Assembly: GCA_034437455.1 (NCBI GenBank)
Contig: DAOTUB010000214.1
Location: 1-41,885, forward strand
Reading direction: 5' to 3'
Source of the DNA: DAOTUB01 sp034437455
GTDB taxonomy: Bacteria; Chloroflexota; Anaerolineae; B4-G1
Length of the DNA: 41,885 nucleotides
The position numbers and the translations under genes are program-made. The first letter of the stretch is position 1, and each line of letters begins with the position of its first letter. This document shows positions 7,719 to 16,361 of the stretch, one piece after another. The notes under the pieces were generated by a model. That model had not been told where the DNA came from. It was given only the letters and a program-made list of their open reading frames with translations, and made no database searches.

Positions 7719-8984
7719 ATGTCTATTGATTATGACGTCAAAAATCTTGAATTGGCTCCCGCTGGCCGCCGACGTATCGATTGGGCGGAGCGGGAGATGC
7801 CCGTTCTGCGCCTCATTCGCAAGCGCTTCAAAGAGGAAAAGCCACTGGCGGGCGTGCGCCTCTCCGCCTGCCTCCACATCACCACCGAGACGGCCAACCT
7901 GGCCCGCACGCTCCAGGCGGGCGGTGCCGAGGTGGTCCTTACCGCTTCCAATCCCCTCTCCACCCAGGATGACGCGGCGGCGGCGCTGGTCTCTTATTAC
8001 GAGATCCCCGTCTTTGCCATCAAGGGGGAGGATAACGAGACCTACTACCAGCACGTTCACGCCGCTCTCGATCACCACCCTCACATCACGATGGACGACG
8101 GGGCCGACCTGGTGAGCACGCTGCACAAGGAGCGCACCGACATCATCGGCGACGTCATCGGCGGCACGGAGGAGACGACGACCGGCGTCATTCGCCTGCG
8201 AGCGATGGCGAATGACGGTGTGTTGCGCTACCCCATCGTCGCCGTCAACGACGCGCTGACCAAGCATCTTTTCGACAACCGGTACGGCACGGGGCAGTCC
8301 ACGCTGGACGGCGTCATCCGCGCCACGAACGTGCTCATCGCCGGCAAGACTGTCGTCGTTGGCGGCTACGGCTGGTGCAGCCGGGGCATTGCGATGCGGG
8401 CCAAGGGGCTGGGCGCGAACGTCATCGTCACCGAGGTGAATCCACTGCGAGGCCTGGAGGCGGTGATGGACGGCTATCGCGTGATGCCGATGCAGGAAGC
8501 CGCGCCACAGGGGGACGTCTTTATCACCTCCACCGGCGACATCAACGTGGTGGACCGTCAGCATTTTGAGGTGATGAAGGACGGCGCCATCGTCGCTAAC
8601 TCCGGCCACTTTAACGTGGAGCTAAACATCCCGGCGCTGGAGGAGATGGCGGAAGGGCCGCCGCACCGCATCCGTCCCTCCGTAGATCAGTACACGCTCC
8701 CCGACGGGCGGCGCATCAACCTACTGGCGGAGGGACGGCTGGTCAACCTGGCCGCCGCCGAGGGCCACCCCAGCGCGGTGATGGACATGTCGTTCGCCAA
8801 CCAGGCGCTCTGCGCCGAGTACATGCTGCATCACGCCGACGAGCTGGAGCGCACCGTCTATACGGTGCCGGAGGAGATCGATCAACAGATCGCCCAGATC
8901 AAGTTGCAAGCGATGGGCGTTGAGATCGACGTACTGACACCGGAGCAGGAAAAGTACCTGGCGTCCTGGGAAGAAGGAACATAG
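7719..8984 (+). CDS. ahcY: Adenosylhomocysteinase
   Basis: A 421-residue S-adenosylhomocysteine hydrolase of the shorter bacterial/archaeal type. It reversibly splits S-adenosylhomocysteine into adenosine and homocysteine in the activated-methyl cycle. Visible motifs: SNPLSTQDDAAAAL at about 77-90, substrate-site GGTEETTTGVIRL at about 148-160, the NAD-binding loop VVVGGYGWCSRG at about 212-223 followed by VTEVNPLRGLEAVMDGY, and ANSGHFNVELN near 293-303. The start at 7719 has AAGGAG seven bases upstream; longer in-frame extensions lack a ribosome site. It is monocistronic, with its own promoter and a strong terminator behind it. No SAM-cycle partner gene is adjacent. Confidence 0.97.
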   Translation: MSIDYDVKNLELAPAGRRRIDWAEREMPVLRLIRKRFKEEKPLAGVRLSACLHITTETANLARTLQAGGAEVVLTASNPLSTQDDAAAALVSYYEIPVFAIKGEDNETYYQHVHAALDHHPHITMDDGADLVSTLHKERTDIIGDVIGGTEETTTGVIRLRAMANDGVLRYPIVAVNDALTKHLFDNRYGTGQSTLDGVIRATNVLIAGKTVVVGGYGWCSRGIAMRAKGLGANVIVTEVNPLRGLEAVMDGYRVMPMQEAAPQGDVFITSTGDINVVDRQHFEVMKDGAIVANSGHFNVELNIPALEEMAEGPPHRIRPSVDQYTLPDGRRINLLAEGRLVNLAAAEGHPSAVMDMSFANQALCAEYMLHHADELERTVYTVPEEIDQQIAQIKLQAMGVEIDVLTPEQEKYLASWEEGT

Positions 8985-9004
8985 GTAAAACGCAAGACGA
9001 GATC

Positions 9005-9055
9005 AGGCCGTCCCATCCTGGCGATTATGTTGCCAAAACGGGACGGCCTTTGTCT
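9005..9055 (+). terminator. Terminator of ahcY
   Basis: A perfect 10-bp stem (AGGCCGTCCC paired with GGGACGGCCT) with a 25-base loop, followed by a T-rich tract (TTTGTCTT). It sits 20 bases past the ahcY stop and just before the convergent surface-protein gene end. Confidence 0.8.
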
Positions 9056-9076
9056 TGTACCCTGAGAAGGTTACAT

Positions 9077-12000
9077 CTATCCGTTGCGCAAGACTAGCGG
9101 CAGATAGATTGGATACTTTTCCTCTACCGCCTCCTCGACCACGATGAGGCCGGTGTAAGCAGGGTTCTCGTGGTCATAGTAGTAGTAGCTGCCAACGGTG
9201 TTCAGTTGACGCTTGTAGGTTTCGCCGCTGCCGAGCAAACCGCTATCCCAGCCGTCGGTGTTGCTCAGATCCAGCAAGCCCACTCCTTCGATGCGAGCGG
9301 TGGGCGTGATGCTGGTGGCGGTGTGAGGAGCATCGCCGATGTTGGTCCACTCGACGATGGCGCCAGGTTCAACCGTCAACACGGGCGGGTCAAAGCCGGA
9401 CTCGTTGATGCTGATGGCGGAATCGGCCTCTTCCGTCGTGTCTGGAGTGAGGGGAACGTTGAACTCGACCAGCTCGCTGACCACTACCAGATCCCAACTC
9501 CGGTACGGCTGATAGTTCTCCTTGAAGACGTCCAGTTGATAGACACCAGCCGGGGTGAAGAAGCTAAAGTAGCCGTCTGCGGCGGTCGTCTGCGGGTTGA
9601 CCTGGCCGCCATAGCTGGCGGCGTCCCAGGAGCTATAGAACGTCTCGCCACTCCCCATATCGGTTTGCCCCTCGTAGCAAGCGACGACGGCTTCTTCTAG
9701 CAAACCGCTCGCCTGGCCCGCGATCACGTCAAAGACGACGCCCTCGGGGTCGATGAGCACCTCGCCGTCGGAGCAGTAGCGGATGTTGTAGCAAGTGACG
9801 CACAGGCGGATGCTGCCGCTCATCGGCGACGTCGCTTCTGGCACCGTGAAGGTCCCCACGTACCACCCATCGCCGTCGGAATCCTCCAGGTGGATCACCT
9901 GACCGTCGGGCAACTCCAGGGTGACAGATGCGTTGGGATCGTCGCAGCAGCTAAAGACCGTCACGGTGTAGGTCAGGCCAGGCCGCAGGAAGACGGTCCA
10001 GCTATCCTCGTCGGCATTCCCGTCCGCATCCTTGGGGATAGCGACGTGTCCATATTCAGAGACAAAGCGCAGGCTCAAGGGGCTCCAGGCCATGCTGGAA
10101 TCCACGGTCACCAGCACCGGCGGCGAGGGCAGGCTGGTCAGACTGCCATAGCGGGCCCGGGCCTGAATGGCGTAATTACCATCGGGCAGGTTCACCGGGT
10201 GCAGCCACCTGCCTAGAGCGTCGGCGGTGACGGTCGTGACCGAGACGCTGTTGATAAAGACCTCCACGATCGCTCCTGGCGGTTGCACCCGACCGGTGAT
10301 GGTAAAGAGACCGCTACAGAGGGTTCCCGGCCTGGGGTAGGCGATCACGGGTGGCAAGAGCGGTACGGTGACCGTCACGGCCTGGCTGTTGTTGCTGAAG
10401 TCGCTATCGCTGTGCCCGGTGATGGTGATTGTATTCGTCAGCACGGTCCCTGGCGCTGTGGTCAAGGGAACCGAGGTGCGGATAAATACGTGGCCGGTTT
10501 TTCCAGGAACGAGCGTGCCTACGGTAAAGGTCAGCGTCGCGCCGTGGATGGTGCGTGTGACGGGTGGGAAGGAATGCACTTTTACCAACTTCTGGCCGCT
10601 GCTCAAGGTATCGATCACCTCTACGTCGGTGACCGCCATACCACCGATGTTCTTATAGTGCGCCGACCAGTTCACATTCCAGACCCTGCTTTCATCTCCA
10701 GCTTGGGAGGCAAGCCCGAAGAAGGGATAGATGGAACCGTGCTTTTCGATGGCGAGGTCGGGCTGATCCGGCTCTCGCAGCAGGTAATCCTCGGTCTCAC
10801 CCAGTGCAAAAGGCGTCTCGTGACCACGTCCGTCGCCGTATGAACAGTCGTCGGCGGCACAGCCTGCGGGCAGGGTTTTGTTCGACTTTCGCTCGCTCAA
10901 CGTGATCCGTAGCCAGGCCGGCCCGGTCGATTCGCTGGGCCAGGGCACAGGCCCGGTCGTCGTCACAAAGATGTGGTGGAGCCCCGGTCCCAAAGCCGAT
11001 AGGCTGACGGGGTAATCAATGACGATGTGTTCTGGAGCGAGTACCGATTGGCCGCCTGTGGCCGTCGGGCAGTCAAAGGCGTCGTTCCAGTCGCCGTCGC
11101 GATTGCTGTCCAGCCAGATATTGATGTAGGCAAACACCTCCTGTCCTGTAGGAGGTAAGACTGAGGGATCGATGCTGATCAGGACCGGGATGCGCTGGCT
11201 TTCACAGTGGGTGAATTGTAGCTTGTCCAGCTCCAGGCCATCGTCGGCTTTGTCCAGGTCCGCTTTGTCCCGCTTAGGTTTGATGTTGTTGACCCCATCC
11301 ATATCCATCCCATAGTCGGCCTCGAACTCCAGGCTCACCCGAGGCCCCAGGTGCAGGGGGAGCGGGCGCAAGTGCAGAGGGCCGATTGGCATCAGCGGCG
11401 TGGTGCCGGTATAGACGGTGGGGAACGTGGCCGTGACGCCTGGGTAGGCCGTCATAGTGGCGGGAAAGTGGTTGGAGCTATCAGGCGCATCGCCCAGATC
11501 GTAGCAGGCTAGGGTTAGCTGGGTGGTGTTACTCTTGCCATGATGGAAGCGCGTGTACCAGTAGGCGGTGTTCTTCACGACGGTGTCGCAATCCACCTCC
11601 CGCAACCTGGCCCTGATCCGGATGAGCACCTTGTTGATGGCAGGGCCAAGTTCACCCTTCCAGATCACGGCTCTACCGTTCTGGATGACGTGGGCCTCGC
11701 CACTGAATGCATCGGCGGCGAAAGCGATCACGCCGCTTTGCATCGGATCGCTGATGTGGACCGTGTGTGTGACTTTGTTGTCGCCGCTCAGCAGCAGGGC
11801 GTAGACGATGGGGGTGCCCGAAACGGCGGTCCAATCGGTCGCCTCCTCGCCCAGAGCGGTCACGATGCGTTTGCGCAACTCGATGTTCGGCTCTGGGGAT
11901 GGATCGCATTTCAGAGGTGTCTCCACAACAGCGGATAGAACGGAGGTGGCGCCTAGTTGAGTCGCAACCGCTTTGTTGTAGATGACTCGAACTTCATCGT

Positions 12001-15000
12001 TGGGACAGTATACGACCTCGACGGGAAAGTCGACGCGAATGGCAGCACCAGAAGAGAGCAAGCCCCGCCACCCGACGGCGCCGTTGGGGCCAACGTGGCT
12101 ATCAAAGTAAGCGACGAGAGGGCTGGCGCTCGGAGCAAGCTCGGTGACGGTGGGACCGCCCGCTAATTTTACCTCGGCGGGCAGCACGTCAGTCATCACG
12201 ACGTGCGCCGGTCCACTGCCGCCACTGTGATCGAGGTAGACGCTGTACGTGTACACCTGCCCCACGGCAACGGCATCCGCAACCGAGTCTCCTTTTTTGA
12301 TGATGACCTGACCAGGCTCGCCCACCGGCGCGCCTGGCGCCAGGTAATCCTCGGTTTCGCCCCAGCGATAGTGACGCTCATAGTCAGGGCCACGGCCATC
12401 GGCCAGACCGGTCGTGGGATGGCGCGGCGGCGGACTCTCGCTCAGGGTAAAGCGCGTCCAGACTACCTCGTCTGGATAGTCGTTCATGACCAGGGCGGTG
12501 CGGACCACGACATCGCGGTAGGTGTTGACGGGCCAGGCGGACATGTCCACCACAAAGTTCTGGACGATCCACTCGAAGGCCCTGCGTTGATTATCGTCGC
12601 CGCAGAATTTCCAGTCCTCCCAGTCGCCGTCCCGGTTGCCGTCGAACCAGACGTTGAGCCACATCTTTTTCATTGCAGCGTGATTCTTAAAGATGCGCAC
12701 CTTCAGGGTGGCTTCCTCGCAGTCGGGCAAAGGCACCCTGGGGTTGAGCCAGCCGTCGTCCAACTGGTCGTCGTCGGCAACGTCCAGCCCCGAGTCCAGA
12801 ATGTTGTTCGGACCATCGGCGTCGGGACCGATGTCTGCCTGTTTCTCGTGGCTGACCTTATCTCCCAGCCAGGCTTTGGTGGCGTCAAAGTGGAGCGGGC
12901 CGCTCGGTTCGCCAGGGGGATAGAAGGTGGCTTCCCACACGGTGGGATACCGCCCGGCAACTGATGGAGAGAAGTAAGCCGTGTTGGTGATACCGTGATG
13001 GTTGAGCGTGCTATCGGGAGCGTCGCCCAGGTCCGAGCAGATCGTCTCGATCCAGACCGGGTTGCTGTACCCTTCCAGGCCGGTATCCGACTGCCAGTGC
13101 GCCTGGTTGACGAGTCGGCGCTCTCGGCAGACCCATTTGTACACATCAGCGGTGAAGGTGATGCTCACGGCGCTGTTTCCCTTGATGCTCGTTGGCCAGA
13201 TTATGGTGTTGGGAGAGGCCAACTCGACGCCCTGCGGCAACGATGCAGGGTCTACTCCCAGTCCAGAGGGTAAGGGGTCGACCACCGTCAGCGACACGGC
13301 AGTTTCCGCATCAAAGTTTCGGGCGGTCAACGTAAATTTGACGTCACCGCCAGGAGCGGCATACTGAGAAGCGGACTTTTCCACCTTGATTCGCCGAGGG
13401 GGAGGCACGCATTCACCGACATAGACGGAAGCTTTGGCCTCGACGGGCGGGTATCCACGCGCAAGAGCCCAGGCGCGGTTCTCCACGACAAAGCCTTGCA
13501 GCTCGCAACGGGTAACGCGCGCACGGAACGCGATCCCCACTGCTCCCTGGGCCGGTACTTCGCCTCGCCAAAAGACAGAGTTGCTGCTGACGTCATAGCC
13601 GCTGGCGAGACCTTCCAGGCTGCTGCCAAAGGTGCCAGAAATGTAGGTCATTCCGGGTGGGATAGGATCGAGGATGACGACCGATTGGGCAGAGGTATGA
13701 GCGTTGTCCACCCCAACTTCGAAGGTCACTTCGTCGCCAAAGTTTGCCTGTGACGGTTCAGCGATTTTGCGGATAATCAGCCCTGGTTCAAGCGACGGTG
13801 GTCGGAAGAAATAATCCTCTGTCTCGCCCAGCTTGAACCCGGCCACGCTTTCTCCGGTGTCGGCGTTGAGCAAGGTCGAGAAAACGCCCCGCCCGTCGCC
13901 GTACTTGAGCGAGTCCACGTCGCCTATTTTGACTGAGAGCTGTTCGCTGAGGGTGACGCGCAGCCAGGTCGGCCCGAGTTTGGAGAGGTTAAAGACAGGA
14001 ACGGTGGTGTTGACGGAAACGGTCTGGAACCCGGCGCTTGGGCTCACGGGAAAGTCGATCACGATGTGCTCGGGAACCTTGGGCATGTCCAGGCCCTCAC
14101 AAATATTGACATCGTCCCAATCGCCGTCCCGATTGCCGTCGAACCAGACGTTGATAAAGGCCCGGTCCAATTCGTCCACGATCGTCGGATCCATGTAGAC
14201 CAAAAGTTGGAGGGTGGCTGGCTCGCAGTGGGCGAGATTCAACTCGCTCAAGTTCATCAGACCATCGTCGAACCCATCTCGGTCGGGCGCGTTAAAGGGA
14301 GGCAGGATGTTGTTGGTGGGATCGCCATCCGCCCCGATGTCCGCCTGGCGCTCGAAACTGACCATCTCGCCCAGGTGCATCAGGTCGGCGCGGCGGTGCA
14401 ACGGGCCGCTGGGCGCGCCAGAAGGCGGATCGTAGACCGTGGGATAGTTCGCCCTGAGGCCGCTCACGGTGAGCATATCGACAGAAAAGTGGTTTTCGGA
14501 CGCGGGAGCATCTCCCAGGTCCGAGCAGAGCACGACGACGTGCGTCTCGACCGGTTCACCGATCCGTTCGCCATCGAACGTCAGCCAGGCCCGGTTAACC
14601 AATTCCTTGCCACACTCGGCGTCCGGTTTGATTCTGGCCTGGTAAACCAGGCGCGCGCCACCTCCGGGCCCCAGTCCTATAACAGTGAATGTGATGCGGT
14701 CGGTCAGAACCTCGGGGGTGATGATGCGTTCGTCGTACATTACGAGGGAGGGCGACACCATTTCGGCAGGGAGCATGTCTGTGCCTTCCACGTTAACCGA
14801 CTCAACGTCCACGTTGTGCACGTCGATGGTAAAGGTGAGGATGGCTCCTCTGGCGGCGCTGCCCTGGGAAGCCGTTTTGACGATAGTGAACTCTGGCGAG
14901 CTTGGTTTTTGTAACTGTTCTGCTTGCGCTGTCCAGTGCTCCAGGCCCCAAAGTAGCGCCATGAGCAACAATATGGTGACAAAGACCATCGCTCCAAGCT

Positions 15001-15061
15001 GCTTGATTGGAGTCAGGCCGGTTGCCCTCATCGGGCGTTGCGAAAAAACTTGGCTGTTCAT
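9077..15061 (-). CDS. Giant secreted DUF11/GEVED surface protein
   Basis: A 1994-residue exported protein. A hydrophobic N-terminal segment (about 25-42) acts as signal or anchor, and the start has AGGAGG upstream. The body alternates beta-sandwich DUF11-type repeats (about 55-180, 430-560, 565-690, 915-1180, 1430-1550) with three large GEVED-like blocks. Each block ends in GETEDY (about 415, 902, 1420) and has a C-S/Y-DLGDAP opening and a WFDGNRDGDW or WLDSNRDGDW calcium-type loop. Ig-like and carboxypeptidase-regulatory-like segments follow (about 1560-1870). Next is a cupredoxin-like domain (about 1880-1975) that keeps two histidines (PHTA, DHENP) but has Tyr where the copper Cys and Met should be, so copper binding is doubtful. 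The end, YPIYLPLVLRNG, matches a tail seen on many Chloroflexota exported proteins. Probably a cell-surface or adhesion protein. Confidence 0.88.
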   Translation of the reverse strand: MNSQVFSQRPMRATGLTPIKQLGAMVFVTILLLMALLWGLEHWTAQAEQLQKPSSPEFTIVKTASQGSAARGAILTFTIDVHNVDVESVNVEGTDMLPAEMVSPSLVMYDERIITPEVLTDRITFTVIGLGPGGGARLVYQARIKPDAECGKELVNRAWLTFDGERIGEPVETHVVVLCSDLGDAPASENHFSVDMLTVSGLRANYPTVYDPPSGAPSGPLHRRADLMHLGEMVSFERQADIGADGDPTNNILPPFNAPDRDGFDDGLMNLSELNLAHCEPATLQLLVYMDPTIVDELDRAFINVWFDGNRDGDWDDVNICEGLDMPKVPEHIVIDFPVSPSAGFQTVSVNTTVPVFNLSKLGPTWLRVTLSEQLSVKIGDVDSLKYGDGRGVFSTLLNADTGESVAGFKLGETEDYFFRPPSLEPGLIIRKIAEPSQANFGDEVTFEVGVDNAHTSAQSVVILDPIPPGMTYISGTFGSSLEGLASGYDVSSNSVFWRGEVPAQGAVGIAFRARVTRCELQGFVVENRAWALARGYPPVEAKASVYVGECVPPPRRIKVEKSASQYAAPGGDVKFTLTARNFDAETAVSLTVVDPLPSGLGVDPASLPQGVELASPNTIIWPTSIKGNSAVSITFTADVYKWVCRERRLVNQAHWQSDTGLEGYSNPVWIETICSDLGDAPDSTLNHHGITNTAYFSPSVAGRYPTVWEATFYPPGEPSGPLHFDATKAWLGDKVSHEKQADIGPDADGPNNILDSGLDVADDDQLDDGWLNPRVPLPDCEEATLKVRIFKNHAAMKKMWLNVWFDGNRDGDWEDWKFCGDDNQRRAFEWIVQNFVVDMSAWPVNTYRDVVVRTALVMNDYPDEVVWTRFTLSESPPPRHPTTGLADGRGPDYERHYRWGETEDYLAPGAPVGEPGQVIIKKGDSVADAVAVGQVYTYSVYLDHSGGSGPAHVVMTDVLPAEVKLAGGPTVTELAPSASPLVAYFDSHVGPNGAVGWRGLLSSGAAIRVDFPVEVVYCPNDEVRVIYNKAVATQLGATSVLSAVVETPLKCDPSPEPNIELRKRIVTALGEEATDWTAVSGTPIVYALLLSGDNKVTHTVHISDPMQSGVIAFAADAFSGEAHVIQNGRAVIWKGELGPAINKVLIRIRARLREVDCDTVVKNTAYWYTRFHHGKSNTTQLTLACYDLGDAPDSSNHFPATMTAYPGVTATFPTVYTGTTPLMPIGPLHLRPLPLHLGPRVSLEFEADYGMDMDGVNNIKPKRDKADLDKADDGLELDKLQFTHCESQRIPVLISIDPSVLPPTGQEVFAYINIWLDSNRDGDWNDAFDCPTATGGQSVLAPEHIVIDYPVSLSALGPGLHHIFVTTTGPVPWPSESTGPAWLRITLSERKSNKTLPAGCAADDCSYGDGRGHETPFALGETEDYLLREPDQPDLAIEKHGSIYPFFGLASQAGDESRVWNVNWSAHYKNIGGMAVTDVEVIDTLSSGQKLVKVHSFPPVTRTIHGATLTFTVGTLVPGKTGHVFIRTSVPLTTAPGTVLTNTITITGHSDSDFSNNSQAVTVTVPLLPPVIAYPRPGTLCSGLFTITGRVQPPGAIVEVFINSVSVTTVTADALGRWLHPVNLPDGNYAIQARARYGSLTSLPSPPVLVTVDSSMAWSPLSLRFVSEYGHVAIPKDADGNADEDSWTVFLRPGLTYTVTVFSCCDDPNASVTLELPDGQVIHLEDSDGDGWYVGTFTVPEATSPMSGSIRLCVTCYNIRYCSDGEVLIDPEGVVFDVIAGQASGLLEEAVVACYEGQTDMGSGETFYSSWDAASYGGQVNPQTTAADGYFSFFTPAGVYQLDVFKENYQPYRSWDLVVVSELVEFNVPLTPDTTEEADSAISINESGFDPPVLTVEPGAIVEWTNIGDAPHTATSITPTARIEGVGLLDLSNTDGWDSGLLGSGETYKRQLNTVGSYYYYDHENPAYTGLIVVEEAVEEKYPIYLPLVLRNG

Positions 15062-15144
15062 TTCCTTTCCTCCTGGCTAATTAACTACGATTGTCTTGTC
15101 TGAAACAATGTGCGAATTTTGCTCTGCTAGTGCTCGTCGAGATG

Positions 15145-16008
15145 TTACGTGGCGGAAGGCTTTGCCGCCGTGCTAGAAGCAGACGGGCGCAATCGCGACC
15201 CGGCGGTTGTGGCGGCAATGGTTTTATCCATCGTCTCGTCCGTGCCGCTCAGCCCATAGACCACGATCTGGCTCCCTTCCTCGCGCCCGATGCGTTCCAG
15301 GACGTTGAGCCGGTACATCTCCATCGCCTGGGACCCCATTTGCTCAGAAGTCTCTTGCAGCTTGAGCGCGCTCGCCTTTTCTGCCTCGGCCTCGGCGATC
15401 TTTGCCTGCGCCGCCCGGCGCGATTGGACCAGCACGCTCAACTCCTGGATCAGATCGGGGGGCACGTGGATGTCGGTGATCTCGACCGAGGAGACGTCTA
15501 CCCCAAAGGATGCGGCGGCGGCGTCAATGATCTTTTTGAGCCTATCGGAGACTTTTTCCCGCTCGCCCAGCAGATCGGTCAATTCCATCGTGCCGACGGT
15601 GTCCTTGAGGGCGCTGTTGGCGGCCCGGAAGACGGCCTCGGTGTAGTTTGCCACCTCCAGCGCGGCGCGCTGTGGGTTCTCCACACGCCAAAAGACGACC
15701 GCTTCGCATCCCACGGGGACGTTGTCGGCGGTGAGGGTTTCGGCGGCGGTGATGACGCGGGTTTGCACACGTAGATCCAACAGCGCCGCCACCGACTGGT
15801 AAAAAGGCGGGTAGGGAATGACCCAGAAATTCCCCGGTCCCCTGACGCCGACGAACTTGCCCATCTTGAGCACGACGGCACGCTCGAACTCGGGGATGAC
15901 GTAGAGACAACCGCTGATCGTGCCGGGGATAATGAGGGTGAAAAGCCCTCCCACGACGAGCGCCGCCAGCCCCAGAATCTCGGACACCATGCTCAACGCA
16001 AACGCCAC
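15145..16008 (-). CDS. SPFH/band 7 (stomatin-like) membrane protein, 5' end frameshifted
   Basis: 287 residues from a GTG at 16008. Hydrophobic segments lie at about 5-32. An SPFH domain covers about 33-215 (VIPEFERAVVLKMGKF, then GPGNFWVIPYPP and VDVSSVEITDIHVP). A charged Ala/Glu-rich coiled coil (QAKIAEAEAEKASAL) follows and a disordered Ser/Thr/Ala tail closes it. Slipin/stomatin proteins form membrane-bound oligomeric rings and often work with NfeD-type proteases; none is seen here. There is no ribosome site at this GTG, and coding-like sequence in the same frame runs on upstream (hydrophobic, RILRTIIWFGIFF) until a TAG at 16099-16101. The true start therefore appears to be in another frame; see the next feature. 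Confidence 0.8.
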   Translation of the reverse strand: MAFALSMVSEILGLAALVVGGLFTLIIPGTISGCLYVIPEFERAVVLKMGKFVGVRGPGNFWVIPYPPFYQSVAALLDLRVQTRVITAAETLTADNVPVGCEAVVFWRVENPQRAALEVANYTEAVFRAANSALKDTVGTMELTDLLGEREKVSDRLKKIIDAAAASFGVDVSSVEITDIHVPPDLIQELSVLVQSRRAAQAKIAEAEAEKASALKLQETSEQMGSQAMEMYRLNVLERIGREEGSQIVVYGLSGTDETMDKTIAATTAGSRLRPSASSTAAKPSAT

Positions 16009-16133
16009 GCCGAGCGTGATGATGCTCAGTAAAAAGAATATACCAAACCAGATGATCGTGCGGAGAATGCGTTGAACGCTGTGAGGGAACGGTTCGTGCT
16101 ACTCGAACGGCGTGCGGCTACTTGAGCAGACAT
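16009..16133 (-). other. Frameshifted 5' part of the SPFH gene
   Basis: ATG at 16133 follows GGAGGAAAG, the only good ribosome site for this gene, but its frame (MSAQVAARRSSSTNRSLTA) stops at 16026-16028. The SPFH frame is open from 16098 and encodes a membrane segment (IIWFGIFFLLSIITLGVAF) continuous with the band 7 protein. A one-base shift between about 16030 and 16098 would join the two. It is either a sequencing or assembly error or a real mutation that inactivates the gene. Confidence 0.6.
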
Positions 16134-16210
16134 CTTTCCTCCTTGTATGGGTAAGGCGCCTTAACAGATCGACAGCAGAAGCGACTTGTGGTATATGCAA
16201 TTGTTTGTTC

Positions 16211-16322
16211 GTATCTTCTCAATAATTCGGGGCAATTGTACTGTAGCCGCGCTTTCCATAGCGCGCTAGCCCGCCGAGGTATGGAAACCTCGGCTACATC
16301 CCCCGACTTTTTGAGAAGATAC
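16211..16322. repeat. Intergenic hairpin element, copy C, with outer inverted repeats
   Basis: The core at 16243-16297 has the hairpin GCGC-TTTCCATA-GCGC facing CCGAGG-TATGGAAA-CCTCGG, bounded by GTAGCC and GGCTAC. It lies inside an outer inverted repeat (16211-16232, GTATCTTCTCAATAATTCGG, and its complement at 16300-16322). The gap 16134-16361 holds nothing else. Confidence 0.8.
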
Positions 16323-16361
16323 GTTTGTCCGCTAGTCAAGTTCCCCCGACACGCGCTGGAA

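Noticed and set aside
16118..16339. Minus-strand open frame of 73 codons
   Set aside because: It lies over hairpin repeat copy C and overlaps the real start region of the SPFH gene in another frame.
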